Source of the DNA: Tautonia plasticadhaerens
Lineage (GTDB): Bacteria > Planctomycetota > Planctomycetia > Isosphaerales > Isosphaeraceae
Direction of reading: 5' to 3'
Length of the DNA: 64,000 nucleotides
NCBI RefSeq assembly: GCF_007752535.1
Contig: NZ_CP036426.1
Location: 2,852,001-2,916,000, forward strand
The first letter of the stretch is position 1. Each line of letters starts with the position of its first letter. Below are positions 53,599-64,000 of this stretch, in pieces. The notes under the pieces were generated by a model. It searched no databases and had not been told where the DNA came from. It saw only the letters and a list, made by a program, of their open reading frames with translations. The position numbers and the translations under genes were made by a program.

Positions 53599-55108
53599 GG
53601 GTGAGCGTCTCGAAAGTCGGTGGAAAATCGCGTACAACGGGGGCCGCTGATGGGTCCGTCCTGATTTCGTCGTCATTTGCCCATCGAGGCCCCCGCATGT
53701 CTCTCCCCGAACTGCCCCCCGAGCAAGCCGCCGAAGCCGAGCGCATCTACCAGGCCTTGCGGGCGGCCGGCGATGCCGAGCTGCGCCGGATCGCCCATCC
53801 GCTCGCCTCCAAACCCGACGGCCAACTCCTGGGCGAGACCGAGTTCGAGGTCCGCGACCGGGTGCATCGGATCGGGGCCAAGGCCATCGAGACCGCCCTG
53901 AACGGGCGCAAAGGGGGGGGGACCGGGGCTCCAGCCTCAGCCGCCCGGCCTGCCGCGGCCCGAGCAAGTCCCAGGGCCGCCGCGACAAGGCCTTCATCAG
54001 CCTGATGGGCCCGATTACCCTGGCCGGGCGGGCCTACCACACCTGCCCGGCCCGCCGGACCGGGCACATCCCCATCGACGCCGAGCTGGGGTTGGCCGCC
54101 GGCACGCTGACGCCGGGGGCCGAGGAGATCACGACGTGGGCCGGCACCGTCGGCAGCTTCGCCGAGGCGGCCGAGAAGCCGCTGCCGCGGATGGCCGGCC
54201 TGCGGCTGGCCGAGTCGACCGTCGAGCGGACGACCGAGGCGGCCGGCGAGCGGCTCAGCGGGCTGTGGGCCGCGGGGCACGCCCTCGGCCCGGCCGCCGA
54301 CTGGCGGTGGAACCGCGATGCGCGGGGGCGGGCCGTCGGCTACGTCAGCGTCGATGCCGCCGGGCTCGGCATGCCGGGCGACCGCGGCGCCAAGGCCGAC
54401 GGCCGCATGGCCTCCGTCGGCAAGGTCTTCAACCCCCGCGCCGCGCCGTCCGAGGCGGCCCCGAAGGGGCATCCGCCCGCGGCCCGCTACCAGGCCGGGT
54501 TGATGGGCCTCGACGAGTTGGGCGCGCGGATGCGGCGGCAGGCGGCCCAGGTGGGCCTGGACCGGGCCGAGCGGTGGGTGGCGTTGACCGGCGGCGGGGC
54601 GGGGCGGGACGGCTTCATGGACGTGTCCTTCCCGCGCGCCGTGCGCGTCCCGGACTTCGACCACGCCGCCGAGCACCTCGGCGACCTGGCCAAGGCGTAC
54701 TGCGGCGGGGATGCGGAGGCCGCCGGCACGCTGACGGGGCGGTGGAGCCATCGGATGAAGCACGAGGGCGGCGGTGCGATCCCGGCGACGCTGGAGGCAT
54801 TGGACCTGGGCGGCCGATCGGCCGCGGCCCGCGAGGGGCATCGGCAGGTGAGCGGGTACATCCGGAACAACCTGCACCGGATGGACTACCCGCGGTACCG
54901 GGCCGCGGGCTGGCAGATCGGCTCGGGTCACATCGAGGCGGCCTGCAAGACGGTAAGCGGAGCGGGATGCGTTGGGGCGGCGACGGGGCGGATGCGGTGT
55001 GCCAGCTGCGGGCGTTGTACGAAGGTGAGCCCGGCCAATGGGATGCCTTCTGGTACCGATCCATCAACCGACACACCAACCGTCTACCGACGAAGAAGAC
55101 GCTCACCC
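53599..55108 (+). mobile_element. Decayed ISKra4-family element
   Basis: Left end GGGTGAGCGTCTCGAAAG and right end (inverted) GGGTGAGCGTCTTC match the ISKra4 ends at 17702-19228. No target duplication is visible, and the transposase is broken, so it is an old copy. It lies 240 bp outside the tRNA-Ser end of the island. Confidence 0.8.
53697..55069 (+). pseudogene. ISKra4-type transposase, broken
   Basis: The first frame MSLPELPPEQAAEAERIYQA has the same slippery AAAGGGGGGGG-like tract as the intact relative. The zinc-binding start is damaged (only SLMGPITLAGRAYHTCPARR recognisable). The catalytic core runs GYVSVDAAGLGMPGDRGAKA, RVPDFDHAAEHLGDLAKAYC and IGSGHIEAACKTV. Then the GQRMKG segment is deleted and the frame shifts before GMRWGGDGADAVCQLRALYE. 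Several Asp and Cys positions have changed. Inactive. Confidence 0.8.
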
Positions 55109-55542
55109 ACCGGGGTCGAATGGCGAGCAAGGCACTGGATCCCGATCGACCTCGGCCCGGGCTTCCCGCTCCGGCGTCGATCACGTCGTGCCCCAGGCCC
55201 TCGAGGTGCCGGTCCACCAGCCCCTCGCCCCCCGACCCTCGAGTGGGGCTCGCCCGCGCGCATTGCCCTGAAAGAGGGTTCTGGCCTGCGCCCCGGCGAA
55301 CTCGTGAGCCACGTTCAGCCACGCGCCCGCCCCCGAGGGAGGACGGGCCGATCGAGCCGAGCACGCCCGAGGTCGCCCGGGAGGGCCGGTGGGCGACCGG
55401 ACCCGAGAGCACCGCCCCCCGACGCCGCCCCGCCCCGGCGTGCCGCCGCATCCGACGAGGACCTGCCCGATGGTGATTCCCCAGGCCGCGATTCGCCCCC
55501 CGATGGACCAGAGCCCGACCGATCCCGGACGATCGGCGTGCG
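55109..55542. other. Intergenic, no gene seen
   Basis: No supported frame or repeat. It may include the lost 5' end of the secreted-protein gene that follows. Confidence 0.4.
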
Positions 55543-58500
55543 AGCCGACGAGGCAGGGCCTCGGTCGAGTGCCTGGAGCCTCGTACGCTCCTGGACGCGG
55601 CGACCGGACCGGTCATCAGCGAGTTCCTCGCCTCCAACGACGCGGGCCTGCTCGACCTGGACAGCGACGCCTCGGACTGGATCGAGGTCCACAACCCGAC
55701 CGCCTCGGTTGTCGAACTGGCCGGCTGGGCGCTGACCGACGACGCCGATGAGCCGGGCAAGTGGGAGTTCCCGGGCGTCACGCTGCCGCCGGGCGGATTC
55801 CTCGTCGTGTTCGCCTCGGACAAGGACCGGGCCGAGCCGGGCGGCGAGCTGCACACCAACTTCGGGATCGGGGCCGGGGGGGGAGTACCTGGGCCTCGTC
55901 CGGGCCGACGGCACCGTGGCCCACGAATATGCCCCGGAGTTCCCGCCGCAGGAGGCGGACGTCTCCTTCGGGGTCCCCTTCGACGGCGCGTCACCGGATC
56001 CGTCGTCGATGGGCCTTTATTTCATCGACCCGACCCCCGGCGCGCCCAACTCGGGGGGCGACGCCAGCGTGCTGGAGCCGGTCTCCTTCAGCGTGCCGCA
56101 CGGGTTCTATCAGTCGCCGATCTCGGTCGGGCTGGGTTCCCCCACCCCCGGCGCCACGATCCGATACACCCTCGACGGCAGCGAGTCGACCGTCGACCAC
56201 GGCGAGATCTACACCGGCCCCCTCGCCGTCACCCGGACCACGATCCTCAGGGCCGGCGCGTTCAAGCCGGGCCGGGCCGCCCCGCCGACGGTCGCACAGA
56301 CCTACATCTTCCTCGATGACGCGTCGCGGCAGTCCCCCCAGGGCCAGGCCCCCCGGGCTGGCCGACGACCTGGGGCGACCACGTGGTCGACCTCGGGATG
56401 GACCCCGCCATCGTGGATCACCCCGAGTTCGGCGGCGAGGCGCTGGAGGCCGCGCTCCGCTCCATCCCGACGATCTCGCTGACCACCGACCTGGCGCACC
56501 TGTTCGACCCCGCTACCGGCATCTACGCCAACTCCTTGCAGGGCGGCCGGGATTGGGAGCGACCGGCTTCGGTCGAGCTGATCAACCCCGACGGCGCTCC
56601 CGGCTTCCAGGCGGGGGCGGGCGTGCGCATCCGGGGATCTTCCAGCGCCGTCCCGACGAACCCGAAGCACTCCTTCCGCCTCTTCTTCCGGGACGGATAC
56701 GGGGCCCCGTCCCTGGACTTCCCGCTCTTCGGCGACGAGGGCGTCGACTCGTTCGAGAAGCTGGACCTGCGGACGGCCCAGAGCCTCTCGTGGAGCTTCA
56801 CCGGCGACCCGGGCAGCAACTTCGTGGCCGAGGTCTTCGCCCGCGACACGATGCGGGATCTGGGACAGCCCTACACCCGCAGCCGCCATTATCACCTCTA
56901 CCTCAACGGCCATTACTGGGGCCTCTACCAGAGCGAGGAGCGCCCGAGCAGGGAGTTCGCCGAGTCCTATTTCGGCGGCGACGAGGACGACTACGACGTC
57001 GTCAAGGTCGAGTCGGGCCTATACACCATCGAGGCCACCGACGGCGACCTCGGGGCCTGGCGGCAGCTCTGGCAGGCCACGACCGCCCCCGGCGGCCTCT
57101 CCACGCTCGAGGCCTACTACCGGGTCCAGGGCAAGGATCCCGACGGCTCCGACAACCCGGCTCGCGAGGTCCTGCTCGACGTCGACAACCTGATCGACTA
57201 CATGGCCACGAATCTCTATATCGGGAACCTCGACGGGCCGATCGGCGGCGACCCGTCGACCGGCCTCTTCATCAACAACTTCTACGCGATCCGGAACCGA
57301 GCCCCCGACGCCCGCCAGGGGTTCCAGTTCATCATGCGCGATGCCGAGTGGTCGCTCCTGGATCACAACGTGGACCGCAACGGCCCCTACGAGGTCGGGT
57401 CGGATTTCCCGAGGTTCAACCCGCAGTACCTGCACCAGCAACTCCTGGCGAACCTTGCCTATCGCGAGCAGTTCGCCGCACGAGTCCGGCGGTACGTCTC
57501 CCCGGGGGGGCCGCTCACCCCCGAGGAGTCGATCGCCCGGTTCCGGGCCCGGGCCGCCGAGATCGACGCGGCGGTCCTCGCCGAGTCGGCCCGGTGGGGT
57601 GACGCCCAGCGGCCCGACGCCCCGCTGACCCGGGCCGACTGGCTGGCCGCCGTGGATCGGGTCACCTCGCAGTTCTTCCCCCGGCGGACGGGCGTGTTCG
57701 TCGACCAGCTCCGCGATCGCGGCATCCTCCCGCCGGATCCGTCCGTGGTCGACCCGGCGGCCCGCCCCGTCCCCGGCGATTACGACGCCGACGACGTCGC
57801 CGACCTGGCCCTCTTCCGGAGGGGAACGGCCCGGGGATCCTTCCTGGCCTCGACCCCGGGCGGCGAGCTGTCCCGGGATCTGGGAGGCCCGGGGGACATC
57901 CCCATCACCGGCGACTTCGACGGCGACGACGTCGCCGACTTCGCCGTCTTCCGCCCGGACAGCCCGCAGATGCCCGGCGCCTCCGAGTGGTTCATCTCCG
58001 GCTCGAGCAACCGGGGATCGCACCCTCCTCTTCGGCGGCTCGGGCCTCGACCTGCCGGCCGCGGCCGACTACACCGGCGACGGCATCACCGACTTCGCCG
58101 TCTTCCGGCCGATCAGCGACCTGGTCCCCGGCGCCGCCCAGTGGTTCATCCTGCCGAGCGAGGGCGGCTCGGCCTTCAGCGTCACCTTCGGCGGCGCCGG
58201 CGGCCTGGACCAGCCGGCCCCCGCCGACTACGACGGCGACGGCCGGGCCGACCTCGCCGCCTTCCGGCCGATCAGCGACCTGGTCCCCGGCGCCGCCCAG
58301 TGGTTCATCCTGCCGAGCGGCCCGAACGACGCCACCTTCAGCGGCCGGGTCGGCGGCTATGCCCTCCCGTTCGGCCAGGCCGGCGTCGACCGCCCCGTGC
58401 CGGCCGACTACGACGGCGACGGCCGGGCCGTCGTCGCCGCCTACCGGCCGACGACCTCCGAGTGGTTCATCCTCCGATCGACCGCGGGCGCCTTCTCCAC

Positions 58501-59014
58501 GACCTTCGGCATCCCGGGCGACGTGCCGGCGCCGGCCGACTACACCGGCGGCGGTGCCGCCGACCTGGCCGTCTTCCGCCCCTCGGACGCCGTCTGGAGC
58601 GTCCGGCCCCTCGACGGCCCCGCCGCGATCGACACCCCGTTCGGCGCCCCCGGTGACGTGCCGACCCTCGCGCCGCTGTCCGATCGGGATCCCCGGCCCG
58701 GCCCGATCGTCGCGGCCTCCGACCCGGCCTCCCCGGCCGGATCGGCCGCCGCCTCCCGATTCGCCGGCGCCCCACTCGGCCTCGGCCGGCAGGCCGCCGA
58801 CTCCTCGCCCACCGGCATCGTCCGCCCGGTCGGACCCCCGGGGAGAGCCGCCGCGGTCGCCGAGGCCGAGCGAGTCCGCCGCGTCCCGTCCGGGGATGAC
58901 CGTCCGGGGAGGGTCCGCGGCCCGTGGCCGGGTGCATCGATCCGCCCGGCCGCCGTCCTCCGCTCCCGGCTCGCCGGCACGAGGCTCCGCCGAGACGCCC
59001 TCGGCGGCTGCTGA
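55543..59014 (+). pseudogene. Lamin-tail/CotH-type secreted protein, broken by three frameshifts
   Basis: The N-terminal part shows RRGRASVECLEPRTLLDAAT, the planctomycete LEPRTLL secretion-associated motif, without a start codon. It continues PVISEFLASNDAGLLDLDSD, ASDWIEVHNP as a lamin-tail domain, then a chitobiase-like segment (PGATIRYTLDGSESTVDHGE). The CotH kinase-like part has GVRIRGSSSAVPTNPKHSFR, KLDLRTAQSLSWSFTGDP, YHLYLNGHYWGLYQSEERPS and FQFIMRDAEWSLLDHNVDRN. An FG-GAP-like tail follows (ADYDGDGRADLAAFRP), with an exact 59-bp direct repeat at 58102-58160 and 58261-58319. Frames change at G8 (55876-55883, seven expected), C6 (56349-56354, seven expected) and AACCGGGG (58009-58016, one base extra). 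Assembly errors are possible. Confidence 0.75.
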
Positions 59015-59538
59015 ACCCGACCCCACGCCCGCCCTGCCGGTCGATCCCCCCGGGGGCCTCGGGGGGATTACCGGCCGGGCAACCTGCGCCCGGATTCGCC
59101 GGGCCCGGCCGCGGGAAGCTCGTCGAGACGCTGCACCTTCCGGGGCGGGGGACGCACCGCTGAACCGACGGTCATGGCAGGCCGTGGACCCGCCCCCCCG
59201 GTGCTCTCGACGCCCGGCCCTCCGGCCTGGTGTCCGCCCCGTCCCGCCCCCCCGTATGGGGCAACTCCGGGGCGAAGAGAACGATGACGGGGCCGCGGCG
59301 CGGACCGGCCACGTGCATCGGGGCGGACGACGCACCCGCCGATGAGCGGTCGGGGACGAACGCAGCGGCGAGGCCCCGGTCCCCGGGCGATGCCGAGGCC
59401 CTCCCCCCCCGGCTCGAGGGCCTCGGCATCCCATCGCGGCCGGGGGAGGCGTCTCGTAAGATGAGCGTGCGGCCCCGGTGAGAGGGGCCATCCCTCTCCG
59501 GTTCGCCGTGCGTACGGTCCTGCCCTCGGGAAGTTGTC
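59015..59538. other. Intergenic, no gene seen
   Basis: About 520 bases without a convincing frame, presumably with the carbonic anhydrase promoter. No repeat or hairpin was assigned. Confidence 0.45.
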
Positions 59539-60477
59539 ATGATCGACTACGTCTTCCGGTACGACCCCTCGCAGCCCGGCGTCAAGCGCACGCCGGCCAA
59601 CGCGGAGGAGGCGCGGCAGCTCCTGATCGAGGGCAACCGCGTCTTCTCCCAATGGATGGCGACGTGCCGTCGCGGCGACTCCCCCACGGGGGACTCCCAG
59701 TACGTCGTCCCCAGCAGCGGCCTGGATCCCTCGACCTTGAGCCCGACCGGCGGGTATCCGGTGCAGAAGCCGTTCGCGGTCGTCCTCGGCTGCTCCGACG
59801 CCCGAGTCCCGACCGAGATGCTCTTCGGCCAGGGCTTCAACGACCTCTTCGTCATCCGGGTGGCGGGGAACGTGATGGGCAACGAGGTCCAGGGGAGCAT
59901 CGACTTCTCGACCGTGGCCCTGAGGGACAGCGTCCGCGTCCTGGTCGTGCTCGGCCACACCAACTGCGGCGCCGTCAAGGGGGCGGTCGAGGCGTATCTC
60001 GAGCCGCAGAAATTCTGGTCGCGGGCCAACTCGCCGTACTTGAGGCAGATCTTCCAGGAAATCTTCGTGGCCGTCCGCGAGTCGGACAACGCCCTCCGGG
60101 CCGCCTGGGGCCCGGAAGCCCCGGCGCAGCCGAGATACCGGGAGACCCTCAACGACATGGCGGTCTGCCTCAACGCCGCCCACACGGCCTTCTCCCTCCG
60201 CCAGCAGGTCGAGGCGGCGGGGATCTGGGACATCGAGGTGCTCTTCGGGGCCTACGACGTCTGTACCTATCAGGTCTGCATGCCGATCCACCCGGACGAG
60301 GACCTGGACGCCCAGAAACCCGAGCTGGTCAACCTCGCCCACGCCCCCACGCACCCCCGGGAGTTCGCGGCGCTCGCCGCCCGGCTGGCCACCACGCTCC
60401 GCCGGCCCGGCGCCCCCGCGTCCGAGTCCGCGTCGGTGGAGACGTCGGCGGAGGCGGGCGGCGACTCGGATCAATGA
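59539..60477 (+). CDS. Beta-class carbonic anhydrase
   Basis: 312 aa. The zinc ligands are visible: CSDARVP (Cys, with the Asp-Arg pair) near residue 84, and VVLGHTNCGAVKGAVEAYLE (His and Cys) near residue 145. Between them is LFVIRVAGNVMGNEVQGSID, typical of the family. The C-terminal part, IEVLFGAYDVCTYQVCMPIH, ends with a low-complexity tail. The enzyme interconverts CO2 and bicarbonate, probably in the cytoplasm since no signal peptide is seen. It faces the dabA-dabB operon, whose product takes up inorganic carbon, so the two may cooperate. It is longer than typical members (about 200-230 aa), with insertions at residues 45-70 and 165-200. Confidence 0.9.
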   Translation: MIDYVFRYDPSQPGVKRTPANAEEARQLLIEGNRVFSQWMATCRRGDSPTGDSQYVVPSSGLDPSTLSPTGGYPVQKPFAVVLGCSDARVPTEMLFGQGFNDLFVIRVAGNVMGNEVQGSIDFSTVALRDSVRVLVVLGHTNCGAVKGAVEAYLEPQKFWSRANSPYLRQIFQEIFVAVRESDNALRAAWGPEAPAQPRYRETLNDMAVCLNAAHTAFSLRQQVEAAGIWDIEVLFGAYDVCTYQVCMPIHPDEDLDAQKPELVNLAHAPTHPREFAALAARLATTLRRPGAPASESASVETSAEAGGDSDQ

Positions 60478-60480
60478 CCG

Positions 60481-60497
60481 GTGACCTCTCGGGTCAC
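60481..60497. terminator. Hairpin between convergent carbonic anhydrase and NuoM-like genes
   Basis: GTGACC and GGTCAC pair around a 5-nt loop, 3 bp after the carbonic anhydrase stop and over the stop of the NuoM-like gene. No T-tract follows; weak evidence. Confidence 0.3.
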
Positions 60498-62041
60498 GGC
60501 CGGCCGGGCGATTCCCCCGCCCTCCGGCCGTCCCGCCCTGGCCGCACGGGGGCCCCGGCGGCGTGGGGCCCGGCCGACGGCCGAGGTCGACGACCGGGGC
60601 GATCGGCGGCCGGTGCTGTGGGATCGCGCGGCGGGGGCGTCGAGGTGCCGAGGAGCCGCCCGGCCCGCTCCTCGGCGAGGCCGACGGCGGCGCGATAGCG
60701 GCTCGAGACGCCGGGCTGCGGGAACAGGCCGCCGCCCAGGATCAGGGCGGTCAGGATGAGGACGGCGACCCGCTCCGGGAGGCGGATCCGCAGGTCGATC
60801 GTGGCCTCTCGGGGCCTCCCGGTGAAGATGCGGAAGTAGGCATGCATCACCGCCAGGCCGTTGAGGGCGGCCACGACCACCACGCCCGCCCCCGCCAGGG
60901 GCATGGCCCGGGTCGCCCCCTCGACGAGCAGCTCCAGGCCGACGAACCCGGCCGTCCCGGGGAATCCGATGCCCGCCAGGCCGGTCAGCAAGAACAGGGC
61001 GGCCAGCAGCGGGACGTGGGCGTCCAGGCCGTGGAAGTCCGCCAGCGAGACGCGCCCCACGCGCGACTCGACGCAGCGCAACGCCAGGCCGAAGCCCGTC
61101 AGGGATAGCGCCACCGAGGGCCACAGGCTCAGCGCCCCCGTCAGGCCGACCGGGGTGGCGGTCTCGAGCCCGACCAGCACGAGCGACGAGTGGCTGAGGA
61201 ACAGGTAGCAGAAGAAGCGGCGGGCCTCCCGCTGCACCAGCGCCATGCCCGCGGCGTAGAGCGCCGTGAAGAGCGAGGCCGCGGAGATGGCCTGCAAGAT
61301 CCAGGGGGGGGCGACCGGCAGCACCAGCCGGGTCACCCCATAGGCCCCCACCATCGGCGTGACGGTCAGCAGGGCGGTCCCGAAGGTGGCGTGCTCGAAC
61401 AGGTCGGTCATCCAGCAGTGGACGGGGACGATCCCGTCCCTGAGCAGGACGGCGGAGGTCAGCAGCGAGACGGCCAGCACCGAGTATCCCGGGGCCCCCC
61501 CCCGGTCGGCGATCAGGGCCTGCCCCAGGCAGAGCAGCGCGACGAAGACGGCCATGTGGGCCGCGTAGACCCGCGTCGGCCTGCGTCGCGCCCGAAGCTC
61601 CAGGAAGGGCGGCACCGTCCCGGCGGCCAGCAGGGCGACGATCCCCCAGGGGTGCTTGCAGGCCAGCGTCGCCAGCAGGACCGCCTCGGTGGCCAGGGAC
61701 CGGGCAAAGGAGAACTCGCGGACCTTGGTCCGCAGGGTCGCCAGGTTGGTCAGGAAGCAGATCAGGGCGGACATCGGCAGCAGCGGCGCGCTCAACGCGT
61801 CGAGGACCAGCAGGTCCTCGGGGAGCAGGCGTGCCAGCGGGGCCCAGCCGTCCCGGGCCTCCGAGGTGCCCAGGATCCCGAAGTCGAGCCACGCCGCGAC
61901 GGCGCAGGCCAGGGCCAGGCCGGACGCGACGAGGCCCAGACGCCTCGCGGAATCCGGGTCCTTCGTCAACCCGACCCGGATCGCCCCGAGCGCGGGGACC
62001 AGGACGCAGAGCCCCAGCCAGGGCAGGTGCAACTCGGGCAT
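60494..62041 (-). CDS. NuoM/MrpD-like proton-conducting membrane subunit
   Basis: 515 aa, start at 62041 overlapping the stop of the NuoL-like gene (TGATG). About twelve to fourteen membrane segments. The proton-channel-type core is [60 protein letters not shown] and [20 protein letters not shown]. This is the antiporter-like fold shared by NuoL/M/N and Mrp subunits. Typical DAB loci have only DabA and one such subunit (DabB), so this gene is an additional one, as in some extended operons. The C-terminal 60 residues are Pro/Arg-rich and polar. Confidence 0.8.
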   Translation of the reverse strand: MPELHLPWLGLCVLVPALGAIRVGLTKDPDSARRLGLVASGLALACAVAAWLDFGILGTSEARDGWAPLARLLPEDLLVLDALSAPLLPMSALICFLTNLATLRTKVREFSFARSLATEAVLLATLACKHPWGIVALLAAGTVPPFLELRARRRPTRVYAAHMAVFVALLCLGQALIADRGGAPGYSVLAVSLLTSAVLLRDGIVPVHCWMTDLFEHATFGTALLTVTPMVGAYGVTRLVLPVAPPWILQAISAASLFTALYAAGMALVQREARRFFCYLFLSHSSLVLVGLETATPVGLTGALSLWPSVALSLTGFGLALRCVESRVGRVSLADFHGLDAHVPLLAALFLLTGLAGIGFPGTAGFVGLELLVEGATRAMPLAGAGVVVVAALNGLAVMHAYFRIFTGRPREATIDLRIRLPERVAVLILTALILGGGLFPQPGVSSRYRAAVGLAEERAGRLLGTSTPPPRDPTAPAADRPGRRPRPSAGPHAAGAPVRPGRDGRRAGESPGRP

Positions 62042-63429
62042 CACGGCTCCTCGCCGATCGGAGCGGAGGGGGAGACCGAATCCGACTCGCGGGACGCGGT
62101 TCCGGCCAGCAGGTCGGTCCAGCGGCGTTCCATCCGGTCGCACCAGCCGAAGGCGAGCACGAAGGGCCGGACGACGAACCGGTCCAGCGCCGCGTCGAAC
62201 TGGCCCCGGTCGAAGCCCACGCGATAGAGGCCCCGGCGGACCCGTTCGGGGAACCGATGCGCCGCGGGGCCGTGCTCGACGCGGAGGTGCCCGCCGACGG
62301 CGTCCTCGAGCAGGTGATAGTCGTGGAGCAGCGAGGGCGCCCGGAGCAGCTGGAGCGTCCGCAGGCAGGCGTGGCCGATGATGTGGACCAGCGGGATGTA
62401 CCGCAGGCCCAGGCCGATCTCGGCCGTGATGATGCCGACCTGCGTCAGGGAGGCATAGGCCAGGGCCCCCTTGGCGTCGGCCTGGACGCGGCCGGCGACC
62501 GCCGCGAACAAGGCCGTGCCCAGGCCGATCGCCACCACCGCGGCGCACAGCCAGGCCGAGCGATCGAGGATCGGGCTGACGCGGAGCAGCAGGAAGGCGC
62601 CCAGGTGCACCGAGAGCGCCCCGTAGAAGACCGCGCTCGACGGCGTGGGCCCCTCCATCGCCCTCGGCAACCATCCCGAGAACGGGATGAGGGCCGACTT
62701 ACCGGCGGCCGCGACCAGCAGCAGCGTCCCCACGCCCAGGGCCTGGCCGGGGGTGAGGGCCGCCTCCCCCCCCGGCCACGGCCCCGCCCCCATCAGCCCC
62801 TCGAAGTCGCCCTCCCCCGAGACGTGGTGCAGGGCGACGGCCGCGAGCAGGAAGGCGGCGTCGGAGATCCGGTACACCGACCACACCCGCTGGGCGTTGA
62901 GCACCGGCGCCGCCCGCTCGTGGAAGAACGCCACGAGCAGGGCCGAGGAGAGCCCGACCAGCTCCCAGCCGAGGAACAGCGTCTCGATCGTCCCGGCCAG
63001 CGAGGCGACGACCATCCCGAGCAGGAAGACGGCGAAGCAGCGGAAGAACCGGCCGTACCCGGGCTCGCGGTGCAGGTAGCGGTCGGCGAAGGCCCCAATC
63101 GTCCCCACGAGGACGAACGTGAGTAGGGCGAAGGGGACCGAGAGCCGGTCGAAGACGAACTTCAGGTGGAAGTGGAAGCGTTCCTGCGGGATCGCCACCC
63201 AGTCTCCCAGCTCGATGGGCACGAACCGGGAGCCCGAGGCGAGCATCAGGGCGAGCACCCCCAGGGCCGAGCCGAGCCCGAAGACGACGCACGAGCCGGT
63301 CCAGCGGGCCGTCGCGCCCTCGCCCAGCGGCCGGCCCAGCAGGGGGGCGGTCCCCAGGACCGCCAGCAGCAACGCCGGGGACGCGATGACGCAGGTGCCG
63401 AGGACGGCGTAGATCGCCTCGATAGTCAT
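62041..63429 (-). CDS. dabB: NuoL-like subunit of the DAB inorganic-carbon transporter
   Basis: 462 aa, ATG at 63429 overlapping the dabA stop (ATGA). The conserved antiporter region is [40 protein letters not shown], then [40 protein letters not shown] and [20 protein letters not shown]. The protein is shorter than NuoL (about 600 aa) and ends with a polar tail. DabB proteins couple cation movement to DabA. The pairing with a DUF2309/DabA gene directly upstream identifies it better than the sequence alone. Confidence 0.85.
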   Translation of the reverse strand: MTIEAIYAVLGTCVIASPALLLAVLGTAPLLGRPLGEGATARWTGSCVVFGLGSALGVLALMLASGSRFVPIELGDWVAIPQERFHFHLKFVFDRLSVPFALLTFVLVGTIGAFADRYLHREPGYGRFFRCFAVFLLGMVVASLAGTIETLFLGWELVGLSSALLVAFFHERAAPVLNAQRVWSVYRISDAAFLLAAVALHHVSGEGDFEGLMGAGPWPGGEAALTPGQALGVGTLLLVAAAGKSALIPFSGWLPRAMEGPTPSSAVFYGALSVHLGAFLLLRVSPILDRSAWLCAAVVAIGLGTALFAAVAGRVQADAKGALAYASLTQVGIITAEIGLGLRYIPLVHIIGHACLRTLQLLRAPSLLHDYHLLEDAVGGHLRVEHGPAAHRFPERVRRGLYRVGFDRGQFDAALDRFVVRPFVLAFGWCDRMERRWTDLLAGTASRESDSVSPSAPIGEEP

Positions 63430-64000
63430 CGGGCGGCCCCCTCGGGGATCGGGTCGTGATCCCCCGCCTCGGGGGAGATGGTGGCGAACCCCAGGTGGCC
63501 CCGTCGGCCCCGGGACCACGCCGCGGAGGACGGGGCGACGGGCAGGTCGGCGTCCCCCGGCCGGTACGGCTCGAAGCCGCCGTCCCGGAAGACGTGGACG
63601 GCCGGGGAGGCGGGGTCGAGCGTCGCCAGCTGCACCCAGCCGTTGCGCACCAGGCGGCCGATCGGCCCCTCCCCGCCCAGGATGGCCATGAGGATCTCCG
63701 GCGTGGTCTCGACGACGAACAGGATCCGCATCGGCTCGTGGATCTCGACCATCTGCCAGGGGAGCCCGGGCCGCAGGTCGCTGGCCGCCCCGTCCATCAC
63801 GCCCAGGAGCGAGGTGATGTTGTGGGGCAGCTTGGTCCCGCAGCCATACCCCGAGGGATCGACGGACGAGAAGAAGTATTCGAGGTTGATCCCGGCGCAG
63901 ACCGGGATGACGGCCCCCAGCAGCGCCGCCAGGGTCGACCCCTCGGCGTCGTCCCGGGTCGGGTCGTACGAGGCGAGGAACGCCCGACGGTCGAGGAACA
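63426..64000 (-). CDS. dabA: DabA (DUF2309) inorganic-carbon uptake subunit, C-terminal part (cut by window end)
   Basis: The open frame from the window edge reads [98 protein letters not shown]. This is the well-conserved C-terminal end of DabA/UPF0753 proteins. The N-terminal zinc-binding catalytic part lies outside. DabA resembles carbonic anhydrases and, with DabB, converts incoming CO2 to bicarbonate using the ion gradient. It is the first gene here of an operon with two NDH-like membrane subunits. Confidence 0.88.
   Translation of the reverse strand, partial: FLDRRAFLASYDPTRDDAEGSTLAALLGAVIPVCAGINLEYFFSSVDPSGYGCGTKLPHNITSLLGVMDGAASDLRPGLPWQMVEIHEPMRILFVVETTPEILMAILGGEGPIGRLVRNGWVQLATLDPASPAVHVFRDGGFEPYRPGDADLPVAPSSAAWSRGRRGHLGFATISPEAGDHDPIPEGAAR

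Overview
The window looks like a chromosomal segment of a planctomycete, most likely from the Isosphaeraceae side of the phylum. GC content is very high. There is an ECF sigma factor next to a Ser/Thr kinase whose DFG motif reads DWG, followed by secreted WD40 and FG-GAP proteins. A secreted protein carries the planctomycete-type LEPRTLL motif, and several different insertion sequences are present. This assignment rests on gene content only.

Left flank, 1-16.5 kb. A partial IS701 transposase and an ISNCY-type element come first; an IS630 element is inserted exactly in the right inverted repeat of the latter. Two paralogous TolC-like genes follow, convergent with a frameshifted outer-membrane transporter gene. 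A three-gene operon encodes an assimilatory-nitrate-reductase-like molybdoenzyme, a formamidase/acetamidase-family enzyme and an HPP membrane protein. Next come an AT-rich patch, a complete IS701 element with a CTAA target duplication, and a broken IS630-like transposase fused to a tyrosine-recombinase tail.

Central island, 16.5-53.3 kb. A 61-bp direct repeat equal to the 3' half of tRNA-Ser(UGA) flanks this region. One copy is a tRNA fragment at 16502-16562. The other lies in the complete tRNA gene at 53274-53360, beside a tyrosine integrase. Inside are three HTH proteins resembling terminase small subunits (one split by an ISKra4 element), a BlaI/BlaR1-type pair, an ECF sigma-kinase-FG-GAP-WD40 operon, a broken IS66 element, a GntR(YtrA-like)-ABC exporter operon with a clear operator, and a small putative DNA-binding protein. 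A type I restriction-modification operon is also inside; three IS630 insertions, a deletion, a frameshift and a pentanucleotide-repeat change have inactivated it. The right end holds an unknown 478-aa protein, four 11-bp iteron-like repeats, an AlpA/excisionase-like protein, a zinc-finger/TOPRIM primase-helicase with an in-frame stop, and the integrase. Int, AlpA-like, primase and TerS-like HTH genes between tRNA repeats resemble a satellite or integrative element carrying cargo; that reading is inference.

Right flank, 53.4-64 kb. A decayed second ISKra4 copy is followed by a large lamin-tail/CotH-type secreted protein gene broken by three single-base changes. A beta-carbonic anhydrase then faces an operon of dabA (cut by the window end), a NuoL-like dabB and an extra NuoM-like subunit. 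Together these form a plausible inorganic-carbon uptake and interconversion locus.

Several unrelated genes carry one-base changes in homopolymers, so some of the apparent pseudogenes could be assembly errors rather than real decay.
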